Source: Ambrosia x helenae
Taxonomy: Eukaryota > Streptophyta > Magnoliopsida > Asterales > Asteraceae
NCBI GenBank assembly: GCA_030844895.1
Contig: CM061227.1
Span: forward strand, 76,806,575 to 76,870,574
DNA: 64,000 nucleotides
Direction: 5' to 3'
Position numbers and translations under genes: made by a program. Shown one piece after another: positions 1 to 11,876 of this stretch. Positions within the stretch are counted from its first letter, which is position 1. Each line of letters begins with the position of its first letter. The notes below the pieces were generated by a model. The model was not told the origin of the DNA. It worked only from the letters and a program-made list of their open reading frames with translations, and did not search any database.

Positions 1-544
1 AGCCATGTGGTTTTCTGTGTGTTGATGAATCGAACAGTGTTTTGTGTTGCAGGTTCAGGGGTTTGAGAGCTTTCTTGAGAGAGAAGGGGGGAATTTTTGT
101 GTTTGAATGGATAAGTGTTGAAAAAAGATATTTATCAAAAGTTTTTAACCGCTTGGATCTTCTTTATTAGAAGTTTTAAACCGATTAGGTTAAAAATCTC
201 TTTATCAGAAGTTTTAAACCGACTAGGTCAAACTTCTGATGATGGGAAAAGTCAGATTTGCCCTTTTTGACTAAACTGCTGATGAAGGATTATCTTCATC
301 AGTAGTTCCCATTTTCTCTTCAGCAGTTTTGAACAGCTGATGAGAAATTCTTTATAAATACTTTATTCATAACTTCTGAAGGTTTTTTTATCAGAAGTTA
401 ATCACTTTTTAGAAAATATCCCCATACTGATGTTTTGTTCATCAGTAGTTTCTCTCTTTTCAGAAGTTTTTCAAGTTTTTGAAAACAGATGTAAGTGAAA
501 AATAAAAAAGTTGTGCAGAAAAATAAAGAGAAACACTTACAAAT
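1..544 (-). other. 3' non-coding part of Copia 1, motif-rich
   Basis: No credible coding sequence lies between the RNase H stop and the left edge. The stretch has repeated phrases such as CAGAAGTTTTAAACCGA (about 150-235) and CATCAGTAGTT (about 297-310 and 440-452). These are the same half-sites that fill the LTR of this element. The 3' LTR itself is not recognisable here and presumably lies further left. Confidence 0.55.
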
Positions 545-2344
545 TTAGCATCCTAGCATGGATACTACCTTCTGAAATGTTGATGTGTCAAGGGGTTTAG
601 TGAAAATGTCAGCTATTTGATTAGCTGTTGCTACATGTTTCACTTCAATCTTGCCTTTTTCATAGCAATCTCTTATGAAATGATACCTGATTTCAATGTG
701 TTTAGTCTTTGAAAACTGAACAGGATTTTGAATGATGCTAATGGCAGATTTGCTGTCTACAAGCAATGGTGTCTTGGTCTCTTTGATTCCATAATCAAGA
801 AGTTGATATTGGAGCCATTGTATCTGTGATGTACAACTTGCAGCTGCAATGTATTCAGCTTCAGCAGTTAAAGTTGCAACAGATGTTTGTTTCTTTGATT
901 GCCAGGACACTAGACAGTTTCCCAAGAATTGACAACCACCAGATGTTGATTTTCTTGACATTTTACACCCTGCATAGTCACTATCTGAAAAAGCTGATAA
1001 CTTGGTATTGCTTGAAGCAGGATACCAAATTCCAAGTGTGGGAGTTCCTTTCAGATATCTGAAAATTCTTTTGACTGCTATAAGGTGTGATTCCCTAGGA
1101 GCTGATTGATATCTAGCACAGACACATGTTGAAAACATAATATCTGGTCTAGAAGCAGTTAGATATAAAAGGGAACCTATCATACATCTATACATGGTTT
1201 GATCAACCTGTTTTCCTTGATCATCTGGTTCAACTTGTGTGGTTGGTGTCATGGGAGTGGAACATGATTTACAGTCTTGTAAAGAAAATTTGTTTAATAA
1301 TTCTTTAACATATTTTGATTGATGTATAAAAGTTCCATTTGTTTGTTGTTTAATCTGCAGTCCCAGAAAGTATTGCAGTTCTCCCATTGTACTCATCTCA
1401 AATTTTGATTGCATGAGTTTCTTAAATTCATCACACAATTTTGTGTTTGTTGAACCAAAAATGATATCATCAACATATATTTGAACAAGTAAGACATGAT
1501 TTCCAACATGTTTTATGAAAAGAGTTTTATCAATGGCACCTCTTGTGAAGTTATTTTTGAGCAAAAAGGTTGAAAGTGTATCATACCAGGCTCTTGGAGC
1601 CTGTTTGAGCCCATAAAGAGCTTTGTCTAGTTTGTACACCCACTTAGGATGACAAGGATCCTCAAACCCAGGTGGCTGACAAACATACACTTCCTCTTTT
1701 ATCTTTCCATACAAAAATGCACTCTTGACATCCATTTGATAAACTTTTATTTTGTTGGAAATGGCATAGGCCAGAAATAACCTGATGGCTTCAAGCCTTG
1801 CAACTGGAGCAAAGGTTTCATCATAGTCAATGCCTTCTTCTTGAGAGTAACCTTGTACTACCAGTCTTGCCTTGTTCTTTATTATAATACCAGCTTCATC
1901 TTGTTTATTCCTGAAACCCCATCTTGTGCCAATTGGTTGCTTGTTTGGTGGTAAGGGACAGATTTCCCAAACCTGTTGCTTGTTGAATTGAAGCAATTCA
2001 TCTTGCATTACCTTCACCCAATTGTTGTCTTTGAGGGCTTCCTGGTACTTCTTTGGTTCCAACTGTGAAATAAATGCTGAGAATAGACAAAAGTTGGAAA
2101 GCCGGTTTCTTGTAAGAACACCTGATGCAATATCACCCATGATTTGATCAAGTGGATGGTCTTTGTGTTCGATCAGTTGTTGTAAACCACTGACAGGTGT
2201 AGGTGGCTCTTGTTCTTCAAACAAACTACTGAGGTCTATAATATCTGGTTCAGCAGTTTTAGCTTCTTCAGTAGTTGCAGGTGCTGAAGCAGATGTTTGA
2301 GTTTGTCCTTCAGTATTTGTTGAATCAGAAGTTTGTGAAACTTC
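545..2344 (-). pseudogene. Copia 1 reverse transcriptase and RNase H (3' part of pol)
   Basis: This reading frame carries the Copia RT (RVT_2) domain and RNase H. Visible motifs are the TRWGFRNK start, the QMDVKSAFLYG segment, the catalytic YVDD in QIYVDDIIFGS, and RNase H pieces DSDYAGC, SVATLTAEAEYIAA and TKHIEIRYHFIRD, ending in ADIFTKPL. The protein would act in the cytoplasmic particle, copying element RNA into DNA from an initiator tRNA primer. The frame is the same as that of the integrase upstream and is cut off from it by a TAA at 2345-2347. The RT and RNase H segment itself is open throughout, so only the polyprotein linkage is lost. Confidence 0.92.
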
Positions 2345-3190
2345 TTATGGTTTTGAAGTTGACTTAATGACTGTTTGAGGAGTCCATGGTGCTGGATCCT
2401 CATCATCAAACCTTTGATCACCATAATAAGTAGGTTTGGATGAAGTGACAGTCTTTTCAGGTTCAAAATGGAAGTTGTCAAGGTCAAAGAGTTCAGCAGG
2501 ATGTGCTGGAATGAGAGTGTGTTTTGACTCATTGAACTTGACATTCAGTGTTTCTTCTACTATCCTGGTTCTTGAGTTAAAAACCTTGTAGGCTTTTCTA
2601 GTTGAGGAATAACCAAGAAAGTAACCTGAGTCAACTTTGGCAGCAAACTTTGAAATAGATTCCTTGATGTTCAAGATGAAACATTGACACCGAAAAGCCC
2701 TGAAAAAGGAGATAAGGGGCTTCATGCCATGAAGAACTTCATAGGCAGTCTTTGAATGTCTCTTGACAATAAGAACTCTATTTTGAACATAACATGATGT
2801 GTTAACTGCTTCTGCCCAAAAGTATAAAGGTAGGCCAGAATCAGCTAACATTGTTCTTGCTCCTTCTATTAAAGTTCTGTTCTTCCTTTCTACCACACCA
2901 TTTTGTTCAGGAGTTCTGGCAACACTGAATTGTCTAATAATCCCTTTAGACAAACAGAAGTCATCCAGAGTTTTGTTCCTGAACTCTGTCCCATTATCAC
3001 TTCTAATGGTTTTGACAGGTAGAGAGTATTGCTTCTCTACTTGTAGAATGAAGAACTTGATGATTTCAGCAGCCTCATCCTTGGAAAATAAGAAGAATAC
3101 CCATGTAAATCTTGAGTAGTCATCAATGATGACTAAGCAGTACTTCTTCTTACCAAGGCGCATGATTTTTACAGGCCCAAATAAGTCCAT
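2345..3190 (-). pseudogene. Copia 1 integrase core
   Basis: The segment begins at the MDLFGP phrase that opens Copia integrase cores. The D,D-35-E triad can be seen as IDDYSRF, RSDNGTEF and PEQNGVVERKNR. It is followed by the usual linker (SGYFLGYSSTRKAYKVFN) toward RT. It joins viral-type cDNA ends to host DNA. The catalytic residues look intact. Stops in the same frame at 3221-3223 (before) and 2345-2347 (after) separate it from protease and RT. I treat it as a fragment of one broken polyprotein and not as a separate gene. Confidence 0.9.
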
Positions 3191-3220
3191 ATGGAGTAGT
3201 TGAAGACATGCAGTTGTTTT

Positions 3221-3844
3221 TTATTCTTCAATAGACTTATAGGAGGACTTATGCTGTTTACCCTTTAAACAGGATACATAGTATTCTTGACACTGGTATA
3301 CTTTTAAGGGTAGACCTCTGACCAAGCCCATTTTTGTGACTTTATTTATGGTTTTAAAGTTCACATGGCCAAGTCTCCTGTGCCAGAGATCAGTTTCTGA
3401 AGTTGATGCCCTTGAGAAGAAACAGGCAGTGTTGTTCAGTACTTTGTCTTTTTCTATGTCCACTGCATAGACATTGCCACATCTTTTGGCTATTAACAAA
3501 GTATGATCTTCAATGATCTTCTCTATCAACTTCTGGCCTTCTGGTGATATGATCTTGCATGTTGTCTTTGTGAAAAAGGAAGAATATCCTTTATCACACA
3601 TTTGTGACACACTTAGCAAGTTGTACTCAAGGTTTTCAACCAGATTGACCTTGTCAAACTGTATTTTGCCAGAGGAGACATTGCCATGTCCTAGCACATA
3701 TCCCTTAGCATTGTTCCCAAAGGATACAGATCCATCTCTTTGACTGATAAAATTGTTTATCAGGTATCTGCATCCTGTCATGTGCATTGAGCCTCCACTG
3801 TCTACATACCAAATGCTATTTAAGCCTCTGGAAACTCTCTGCAC
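3221..3844 (-). pseudogene. Copia 1 protease and GAG-pre-integrase domain
   Basis: The aspartic protease active site is visible near the start as WYVDSGGSMHMTG, with the DSG triad. The GAG-pre-integrase zinc-binding region follows (LWHRRLGHVNF then VSCLKGKQHK). The protease would cut the gag-pol polyprotein in the particle. This frame differs from that of gag, which stops at 3856, so gag and pol are either in different frames by design or split by an indel near 3850. In SIRE-type elements a gag-pol boundary with recoding is known, so I cannot tell which applies. The 3' end is a TAA in the integrase frame. Confidence 0.85.
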
Positions 3845-3855
3845 AAGATAGCAAA

Positions 3856-6420
3856 TCAGTTAGATTTAGGAACCCAAGCCAGTTTGGCTTTGGGTTTGCT
3901 CTTGAGAACATTTACAGTTTGTTCTTGACCAAGTTTTGAAATCCATGTCTTTTTGGCAATGGATTTTGCATTAAGAACAATGGTGGTATCCTTTTGGGGA
4001 CCACCATCAACTTTGGTCATCAGTAGTTGTACAAAGTTCATGAGATCTTTAATCTCAGCAGTTTGTGAAACTGCTGATGATTTAGGTCTAACTACTGATA
4101 GAGAATTTTGAGAAAAAGACTTTTGTTGAGATTTTGTCTTTTTCTGAGAAAAGGTTTTTGCTGGTTGTTGTTTCTTGGGAGAAAAAGTTTTTACATAATT
4201 ATTTTTGATTAGTTTCCCCACAACCAGTTGTTGATTTTTCTTATTGAACTGAATACCCTTTCTATATCTGCAAAATTCTGTTTTGTGGTTGAACAGACCA
4301 CAAATTTCACATTCTTTTGTCTTTTCTTTCAAAGACAAGTCTCTGACTGTTTTGATTGGTTTTAGGTCATCAGTAGTTTTCAGGTTCTCAACTCCTGATG
4401 TAGTTGAAACTACTGATGGCTTAAAGTCAGATTTAATCAGTACTTCTGAAGAACTTTCTTTGTGTGATTTTAGAAAGTTTTCATGGAAGGATGTGCATTC
4501 TTCCACTTCAGAAGTTTCACCTGAAACAATTTTTCTCCCATCTTCAGTAGTTTTGGGAGAGAAATCTGTTGGTGTTTCAGTGTGATTGTACCCTATGCCA
4601 AACCTAACATTTGAAGCACTTTGTTTGTTTAGCAATAGTTGGTACCCCTTACAAGATTCCACCCATTTTTCACAAGTGACCTTGGTGTCAGCAAGCTCTT
4701 GTCTGACATTTCCTAGGTCATTAATCATGATTTTAATTTGTGCTTGGGTTTTAATAGCAGAGTTAGTTAATTTAAAAACTTCTTTTGTTTTTGCAGCAAG
4801 TTTTCTTTCTAAATCACATTTCATCTGAGTGAATTTTCTCTCAGAATCATTTGCTTTTCCTTGTAAGTGCACATTTGTCTCTCTTATGAGAGCAAAAGAT
4901 TCTTTGCATGAATTTGAACATAGTTTTGTCAAAGATTCTTTTGATACCTGTGACAAGGCAGATTTTAAGGAGCATCCCTCAAATGCCATTAAGGCAAAGT
5001 TCTTTCTGCCATTGTCAGGCTCTCCCCAGTTGATGTCAAACATTTTGTTGTCTGCATCAGGATTGCACTCTGTGGTGTCAAAAGGAAGACTACTCCAGTC
5101 AACATACCCTGAAGTAAATAGACTTTGTTGAGAGGGTTGTTGTTGCTGTGGAGGTTGTTAAGCAGCTGGAAAGGGAGGGATTGATTGTTGGCTCTGCATC
5201 TGTTGAGCAGGCATCTGTACATATTGTACTTGTGGCACATATTGGTGTTGTGGAGCTTGTGCCTGTACAAAATGTGCACTCCCTTGTGTTCCATTATTCC
5301 TGTTATAATTGGGGTTAAAATTGTTTCCAGACTGAGATTGGTTAAAGCCAGAGCTTCTACATTCTCTAGCAAAGTGTCCCAACTTTTGACACTTGTGACA
5401 TCTAAGTTTAGATTTGTCAAAACCAATTTTTGTAGAACTGTTAAGTCCTGGAAACTTCCTTCCTGACCTTTTGTAAAATTTATTTGTTTTTAAACTTAAC
5501 ATGGCCAGTTGGTGCAAAATATCCATTTCTTCTAGGTCATCACTGCTGAAACTATTTAAGTCATCCATGATAAAACACATGTTATCAGCAGTTTGAACAA
5601 AGTCATTATTGTCATAACCTGGGAATGATCTTTCAGATGAGATCCCATCAGTTATGTCAATGTGGTCAAAAGATCCAAAACTATTTGAACAAGTTGGTGA
5701 GTCTTGTCCCAATAGTGTTGTACTACCTGGTAGATAGTCATCAGCAGTTTTACCAGAATTTTGTAACTTTTTCTTTTGATCAATTTCTCTCTCAAAAGTA
5801 AGTAATCTCCCATGAAGTTTTGTAAGAGTGAGGGAGCTAAAATCTGGTGAAGATCTTAAGACTATTGAGTATGTTTCCCATTTATCAGGTAAAGACCTTA
5901 AAAATCTATGAAGCATAGATACAGTTGTATAGGTCTGATCATTTAGTTTTAGCTCAGATATTAATGAGGAAAATCTTTCAAATTGCTGAGTTAAAGTTTC
6001 CCCATTAATGTGAGCAAAAGTTTCATATTGTTGAGCCAAGATTTCTCTGGTGTTGGCAATCACCTCTTCAGTTCCTCCAAAGCGTTCTTTTAGGCAGTCC
6101 CAAAGCTCTTTGGCACTATCACAATGTAATAGGCCAGAGTAGATTTCATTTGGGAGTGCCATTGCCAACATAGAAAAAGCTTTTGCATCAAGCTCAAGTT
6201 TTAGGAAATCATCATCAGTATAGTCTTTTGGTTCTTTTGGAATCTCTTCCTTAGTTTCAAGATTTATATTTACTGGTTTATGAGGACCATATATCACAGA
6301 TCTCCAACAACCTGTGTTGGTCTGTGACAAGGTATGTGCCATTCTCTTTTGCCATATGTTATATTCATTTCTTACAAGCATGGCAGGTTTAGTGGCAGAA
6401 CCAGTATTATGAGGATCCAT
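3856..6420 (-). pseudogene. Copia 1 gag (nucleocapsid), one in-frame stop
   Basis: The start at 6420 (MDPHNTGSATKP) is the first ATG after the primer-binding site. The first 300 residues match the UBN2-type Copia gag fold (ELWDCLKERFGG, LTQQFERFSSLI, LHRFLRSLPDKWE). A CCHC zinc knuckle (CHKCQKLGHFAREC) is near residue 340, followed by a Q-rich tail. A TAA at 5158-5160 interrupts the frame, which then stays open to 3856 through a charged, coiled-coil-like stretch and a lone CEICGLFNHKTEFC knuckle. Gag packages element RNA in cytoplasmic particles. Several TCAGTAGTTT-type motifs lie inside this half (4020-4570). Confidence 0.88.
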
Positions 6421-6560
6421 TTTAAAGAGTATTGATTTGTCAAATATCTCTTAAAGTGATGGATGTTGATAAAAGTGAGCTTATAATCCTTTATTGAATA
6501 TCAATAAGAGCCTGTGTCTGATTCTCAATTTGTTAGATTGATATGTGATCAGATAAACCA

Positions 6561-6574
6561 GTGCTCTGATACCA
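6561..6574 (-). promoter_or_regulatory. Primer-binding site of Copia 1 (initiator tRNA-Met)
   Basis: The minus strand reads TGGTATCAGAGCAC two bases downstream of the LTR end. TGGTATCAGAGC is the usual plant primer-binding site complementary to the 3' end of initiator tRNA-Met. It fixes the strand and the inner boundary of the LTR. Confidence 0.9.
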
Positions 6575-6576
6575 AT

Positions 6577-7190
6577 TGTTGGATCAGTATATTGCTCTTT
6601 TAGTTGAACTTGCTAGTTGACACTTAAGTGTTTAGCAAGTTCTTGATGAGTGATAGCACAGCGGAATGTTTATAAGTTTAAAGCTACACCTATCAACAGG
6701 AGTTATTACTCCTCCTGGAATCAAGAACTAATAAATGATAAGTGTTTATTGAGAATCTAAGTATTGAATGAGAATGAAACACTTCGACAGATTCTCAATA
6801 AACACGAAATGGAAATAACAATAATAAGTAATGAAGGATTTCTTGTATTAAAATCAATGTCTAAAACAGAGGGATGAACCCTTCTATTTATAGACTTTAC
6901 AAATACATGAACCTTGCCAAAAGCAAGTTCAGAAACAAGTTGCAACAAGTTGCAATCTTGGAACTTGTACATAAAGCAAAAAGAAATACTAAAGTAATAC
7001 ACTACTGATATACAAAGGCGGTGGAAAAGATCTTCTGTAAGTACTGATGAATGACAAACTACTGATGAGTAGTTTGTCTTCAGTAGTTCTTCAGTAGAAG
7101 TGTCTGGTTTGAACTTCAGAACTTCTGATGACTTTCTTCTTCAGTACTTCTGAATCTCTTCTTCAGCAGTTTGATCCTTCTTCTTCAGCA
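6577..7190 (-). repeat. 5' LTR of Copia 1
   Basis: The LTR runs from TG at 6577 (next to the primer-binding site) to CA at 7190, about 614 bp. A TATA box on the minus strand (CTATAAATAG, 6884-6893) is followed by a transcribed leader. Upstream of it lies an array of AGTAGTTT and CAGTACTTCTG half-sites (about 6995-7180), including a 26-bp dyad at 7053-7078 with 11-bp arms and a 4-base centre. A related LTR on the plus strand at 17789-18330 shares the TATA region and the GGAGTAATAACTCCTG segment. The outer boundary is set by that comparison and by where the gag-like frame of Copia 2 stops making sense. Confidence 0.8.
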
Positions 7191-10100
7191 ATTCTATACT
7201 TAGAATATTTTGACAGAAGTGAATTAGACTAAGGTTTGCAAAAGTGGTTTCACCAATCCTTTTTGTCCTAACATGAACATTTTGTTTCAAAGAATCTTTT
7301 TCACAATCTTTTGAATTTGAATTGACTTTTTTCTGATCAATCAAATTCTTTTCATTTTCAGATTTTTCATGTGCTTTTGAAGTCGAAGCACCTTGAGAAC
7401 CCACTGGTGACCAGAATTGTTCCGAACGTTTCAAGATCCGGATCTGAGATTTTGGAGTCTCAGTCGGTTTCTTTACTTCATTCTTGAAGGAAACTTTCTT
7501 GGTTACCTTCTCTGATTTAACGGAGACAGGTCCAACTGTTGTTTTAACCGCAGGTTTTAATGGTACCTTTTGCTTCTCAACAGTTGTGTTCACCACTGAT
7601 TTCTTTAAAGGTTTTTCCATTGCATCCAGTTACGAAGATCATATGTCATCTGACGATTATCCCTCTTTTGATAATAACGGCTTTGGTTGTAAAAAGTTGC
7701 TGGTTGAGGGACAAAGCGTCGTTGTGGATAACAATGATTATCGACTGGACTTTGATAATTTTTTGCTTCACTTCAACCTCGTGCCTTTTGTGCCTCACGT
7801 ACGGGCAGTGAGCAAGTAAATGCCCTCTCTCCCCGCACTTAAAGCATGCACGGTACTCTTCAAAGTTATTCTTGGCGTTCGACTTTGCATAAGTAGTGAT
7901 AGGATATTGATCATCCACACACTTTCGTCTTAGACTCTCAGGAGCTGGGTCCTTTGAGTAAGTCGGCTCAAGAAAACTATTCGCCTTCTCCTTTGGCTTA
8001 ATAAACTCTGTGACATGAACTTTTGGTTCTTTTGGAACATCCAAATAAATTTTCTTCAAGATCTCTGGAGGTACATCATTGGTCCTTTCGTGTTTTGGGA
8101 ACCAAATAGTACTTTCCTGCCAAATTTTCTCAATCTTGGAGTAATTGGCAAACTTAATTGGATATTCCTCATCAGAAATAATCTTATCGGATCCTTCCAT
8201 CCGATAAAACACTTTGATGGGTTTGTCACTTTGTTCATTCTTTTCAACCTGCTTAACTAACTGATTCACTCGATGAGCGTTAGCCATTGGATGAATAATC
8301 TGAGAAGGTGATACCAGTTCATTGGTGATAATGTGATTTTCAACTGGAATATCACTCACTTTCTCAGTTTTATCATCTTCAGAGTCAGAATCATCAGTTA
8401 CAGCTATCACACCCTCATCATTCAGTCCCAAAATTGGTCTAACATCAGAATTAGGATCTCCCACATTGGAAGTGTTGGACACATCATCCGATGTAGAATC
8501 AGACTTAACTGAACTCTCCGGTGTTATTGAATGTAGAGTATGATTTTCAAACAACACTGGAGATGGGACGGTCTTGTAGTTTGCACTACTCGGTTGTGAG
8601 GGTTCCTCAATGATATGGTCAACAACATATGCAATATGTTTGTAGCTTTCAAGCTTCTTGTTGACTTTCTCAGCAAAGCACTTGATGGTTGCCATTTCAA
8701 GTTTAGTTTCTTCCAATTCATTAATGTAATTGTTAATGGCCAATTGTTTTAAAGATAGTGTTTTCTTAAGATCAAAAATGTCTTTCTTATAACCATCAAG
8801 CACCTTATTGAATTCATGTGCTTCTTTTCGATACGATTGACAGTTGATTCTAGCACTTTCGAGTTGAACCCTGAGTTGCTTATTATCCTCTGTCAATCTA
8901 TCACATGCACCACAATATTTATCACTGTTCATGTCTAAAGTAGAGTCAGAACTTACCTGTTTCGGAGGCTCTGTCATCGCCATCAAAGCAAAGTGTGCTT
9001 CATTTCCAGCAAAGAATTTAGAATAATCAAATCTGGTAAAAGCATCATCCACTATGCAAGATTTGCAGGTCATAAGAAAATCAGCTTCGGCTAGAAGTTG
9101 ATCAATGTCATCATCTAGTGAGTTAGCACTAGCTTCAGAATCAGAATCGCTCTCCGAATCAGAATAAACTGAGTCACACTGTTCAGGAATATCAGTGACC
9201 GAGTCAAGAATCAATCCTGACTTCTCTTCAACAAAAACATCAGTTTCTTCCACCACTTCCTCAATCTTCACCTCAGATTTCTTCTCAATCTTCAAATCTT
9301 CTTCAACTAACACTGGCTCCTCCAAATCTATTTTCTGAGCAACACACGCCACATTACCAGCAGTAATCTCCTCAACACCAAGTTGCATACCAGTCCAATC
9401 AAATCCTTCATCCTTCTGAATTACCAAAGCCTGGTTCTGGTTATCTGGTTGGGTTTGGCTATTTGGTGTGGAAATTGGAATGATTGTTCTGGTTGGATTA
9501 TGTGGTGTTTGGTTTTGGTTATGGTTTGGTGTAGTGGTTTGTCTAACAGAATTATTTGGTGAGGCGTTTTGTCGGTTTTGGTAATTATTTTGTGGTTGGT
9601 AGTTGGAGTTGTTTTGGCTTTGATAAGATACCTGATTTTGAGATTGACGGTTCTGGTAATTAGTGTTGAAAGGATTCCTGTTTCCCTGTTGTGCTGGTTG
9701 TGTGCATTCTCTCTTGAAGTGACCTTTCCCACCACAGTTAAAACATGTGACTTTGGCTTTGTTGAAGCCATATGTGGTGTTGGGAGATGTAGAAAGATCG
9801 GTTATACCCGTCTTCTCTTTAAACTCAATCGCTCGTCTCATGACACTAGCAAATGCCCACTGATTGTCAATGAGCTCCATCTCCTCTTTATCAATTTGAG
9901 CATAGTCTTCATTGGTTAGGTTGTTGTTACCAATTTGACTAGCTACCAAACCATTATATGAAGTGACCATAGCAGATACCAAAGCTACATGTTGCTGTGC
10001 AACTTCAACAGTGACATTGTTCAAATTTGATGTCTCCAACACAATTGGGCTTTAATTTGGTTGGCTTGGATTCATTTGAGGAGTGTATGGTTGTTGTTGG

Positions 10101-11248
10101 GGTTGGTTCAAGCTAGCTGAATAGCATGCAGTTTGTTGCATAGGTGAAAATGGTGGGATGTAATTGGTAGGATATGATGGTGGCGTATAAGATGAAGTTT
10201 GAGCAAGATAGTTTATTGGAGTTTTGGTTGGTTCAACAATGCTTGAAACACAAGCTATGTGTGGAGCAACAGAACTACTAGAACTTGAACTAGTCAGAGA
10301 TGAAGATGTACCACCATGATATAACTCTGGATTCTGAGGAACTTGTGCTCTTTTTGCTTTCCTCTTCTCTTCCATCTCTTTGTTCTCAAGCTTCTGAATG
10401 AATTCATTGATGGTCCAATACTGGTATGCATCTTTCTCCTTAAGGACCTCAATGTGTTTATTCCAGTATGGTGGTAATGCATCAGCGAACTTATCCACTA
10501 ACTCAGACATAGGTATGTTGATCTCATAACTTGACAGTTCAGTCAACAAATGGCAATACCTCGGAATTAACTCCTTCAACGTCTCATTTCCCATATAACT
10601 AAAATTCTCAAACTCTTTTCTCAACTCCTCCATTCTTAACTTCCTAGTTTTCTCATTCCCATCGTGACGATTCTTTAACATATCCCACAGTTGCTTTGAG
10701 GTTGTGCATGACCCGAACTGATGTAAAAGATCGGTGTTAATAGCCTGGGATAGTTGTGAAAACGCCTTCTTTTCCACCGCAAACTTTTTCTTCTCATCTT
10801 CAGCTAAGCTTTCTAATGGAATCGGCTCACCAGTGTTCTCCAAAACTGGTGCTACATAACCCTTAGCAATCATTTGCCAAGCCTCAGTCCCTTCCATTCC
10901 CATTCCCTCTAAATGAATCTTGAACTTGGTCTTCCATTGATTATAATCCACCATTTCCATCAACTTTGTTGGATGGCTCCCACTACCTGAAGACAAGTCA
11001 TGAATTAGCGTTGAAATAGCATTGGTAGTTTGAGAGTGTATCGCGGCTACTGCAACTCCCCAATAAACAGCCATGGGTTGTTGTGATGGTTGTGCAACTT
11101 GTTGTGGCATCGAACTAGTCATCGCCAAGTAGTTGATTGGTTGAGATGATTGACTAGTCATCTTCTGAGCAGCTACCGACCAAGGATCCATTGTCACTTG
11201 CTGTTGTGGTGTTGTACTAGGTCTCGGTGTTGTTGGAAAGTTCCACAT
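7191..11248 (-). pseudogene. Copia 2 gag, truncated and frameshifted
   Basis: The start at 11248 (MWNFPTTPRPS) is the first ATG after the leader. A UBN2-like capsid region spans roughly residues 90-270 (YNQWKTKFKIHLEGMG, SKQLWDMLKNRHDG, NEFIQKLENKEME). After an in-frame TAA at 10052-10054 the same frame goes on with a CCHC knuckle (CFNCGGKGHFKREC), N/Q-rich repeats, a long acidic and coiled-coil stretch, and a second knuckle (CFKCGERGHLLAHC) near 7830. Near 7755 the sense switches frame (a run rich in Q, Y and R), and a further short frame is open to the Copia 1 LTR at 7190. The protein would be a particle nucleocapsid with an unusually long tail of over 1000 residues. The breaks and the Copia 1 insertion make it non-functional. 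Confidence 0.82.
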
Positions 11249-11289
11249 ATCGTCTACAAAGTATAAAACACGAAACGATTAGAAAAATT

Positions 11290-11600
11290 TTCAAACATTT
11301 TCTACTTTCGACCTTTTATCAGTAAACGTGGGGGCGAATGTGGAATTATGTCCAGGTTCGACCCTTTCTGAAGACTCGAAGGTAGAATATAACAAACTCT
11401 CTCACTTTCGACCAAAGTAACCCACTTTCGACCTCGCAATGGGTCGAATGTATAACAACTGGTCGAATGAAAAACAACACACTAAAAACTTCTAGGTTCG
11501 ACCGAAATACGGTCCACGTTCGACCTAAAATCTCCTGGTTCGACCTAAAACAAACACTCTCGACCGTTTCTCCCTACGTTCGACCCTTTCATTTTGAAAA
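11290..11600 (-). repeat. TTCGACC motif array in Copia 2 leader
   Basis: Between the primer-binding site and gag the plus strand shows at least ten copies of TTCGACC or GGTCGAA, for example near 11357, 11406, 11425, 11496, 11518 and 11578. They are irregularly spaced in A/T-rich sequence. The same motif forms the array near the TATA box of this LTR (12175-12330) and also occurs in the Gypsy LTR at 59106-61708. I know of no function. Confidence 0.75.
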
Positions 11601-11860
11601 ACGGTTATTCTTTGAAAATCAGTTAGTTTGATCCAAAATTTTCAAAAGTTGATGAAATTTGGTGATGTTTTGCAGGTTTTGCTTCGGAATTGATTTGGAT
11701 CAAGTTTAATAAAGAGAATTTTAGATTTTATCCATGAAAACTAGTTCAAATCAATCAATATTCATCAATTTCAATTCTTCTTTGAAAACAGAAAAGTTTT
11801 GATCAAAATTGAGTCCCAATCAGCTAAAATATTATCAAATCGTAGTTGTTTGATCCTTAT

Positions 11861-11873
11861 GGCTCTGATACCA
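11861..11873 (-). promoter_or_regulatory. Primer-binding site of Copia 2 (initiator tRNA-Met)
   Basis: The minus strand reads TGGTATCAGAGCC just inside the LTR end at 11877. It fixes the orientation of the element. Confidence 0.88.
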
Positions 11874-11876
11874 CTT

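Larger units (their letters stand above)
1..7190 (-). mobile_element. SIRE-like Ty1/Copia LTR retrotransposon, left end outside window
   Basis: Reading on the minus strand the order is LTR (7190-6577), primer-binding site, gag, protease, integrase, RT and RNase H, then a non-coding 3' part that runs off the left edge. This order (integrase before RT) defines Copia. The RT text (QMDVKSAFLYG, IYVDDIIFGSTN) is of the SIRE/Maximus kind, which is a family-level judgement from memory. The element lies inside a second Copia: gag-like reading on the right side stops at 7191 where the LTR begins. Only one LTR is in the window, so neither age nor TSD can be judged; the right-hand flank starts ATTCT. 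The coding region has in-frame stops at 5158, 3221 and 2345 and a frame change near 3850, so this copy is unlikely to be autonomous. Confidence 0.9.
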
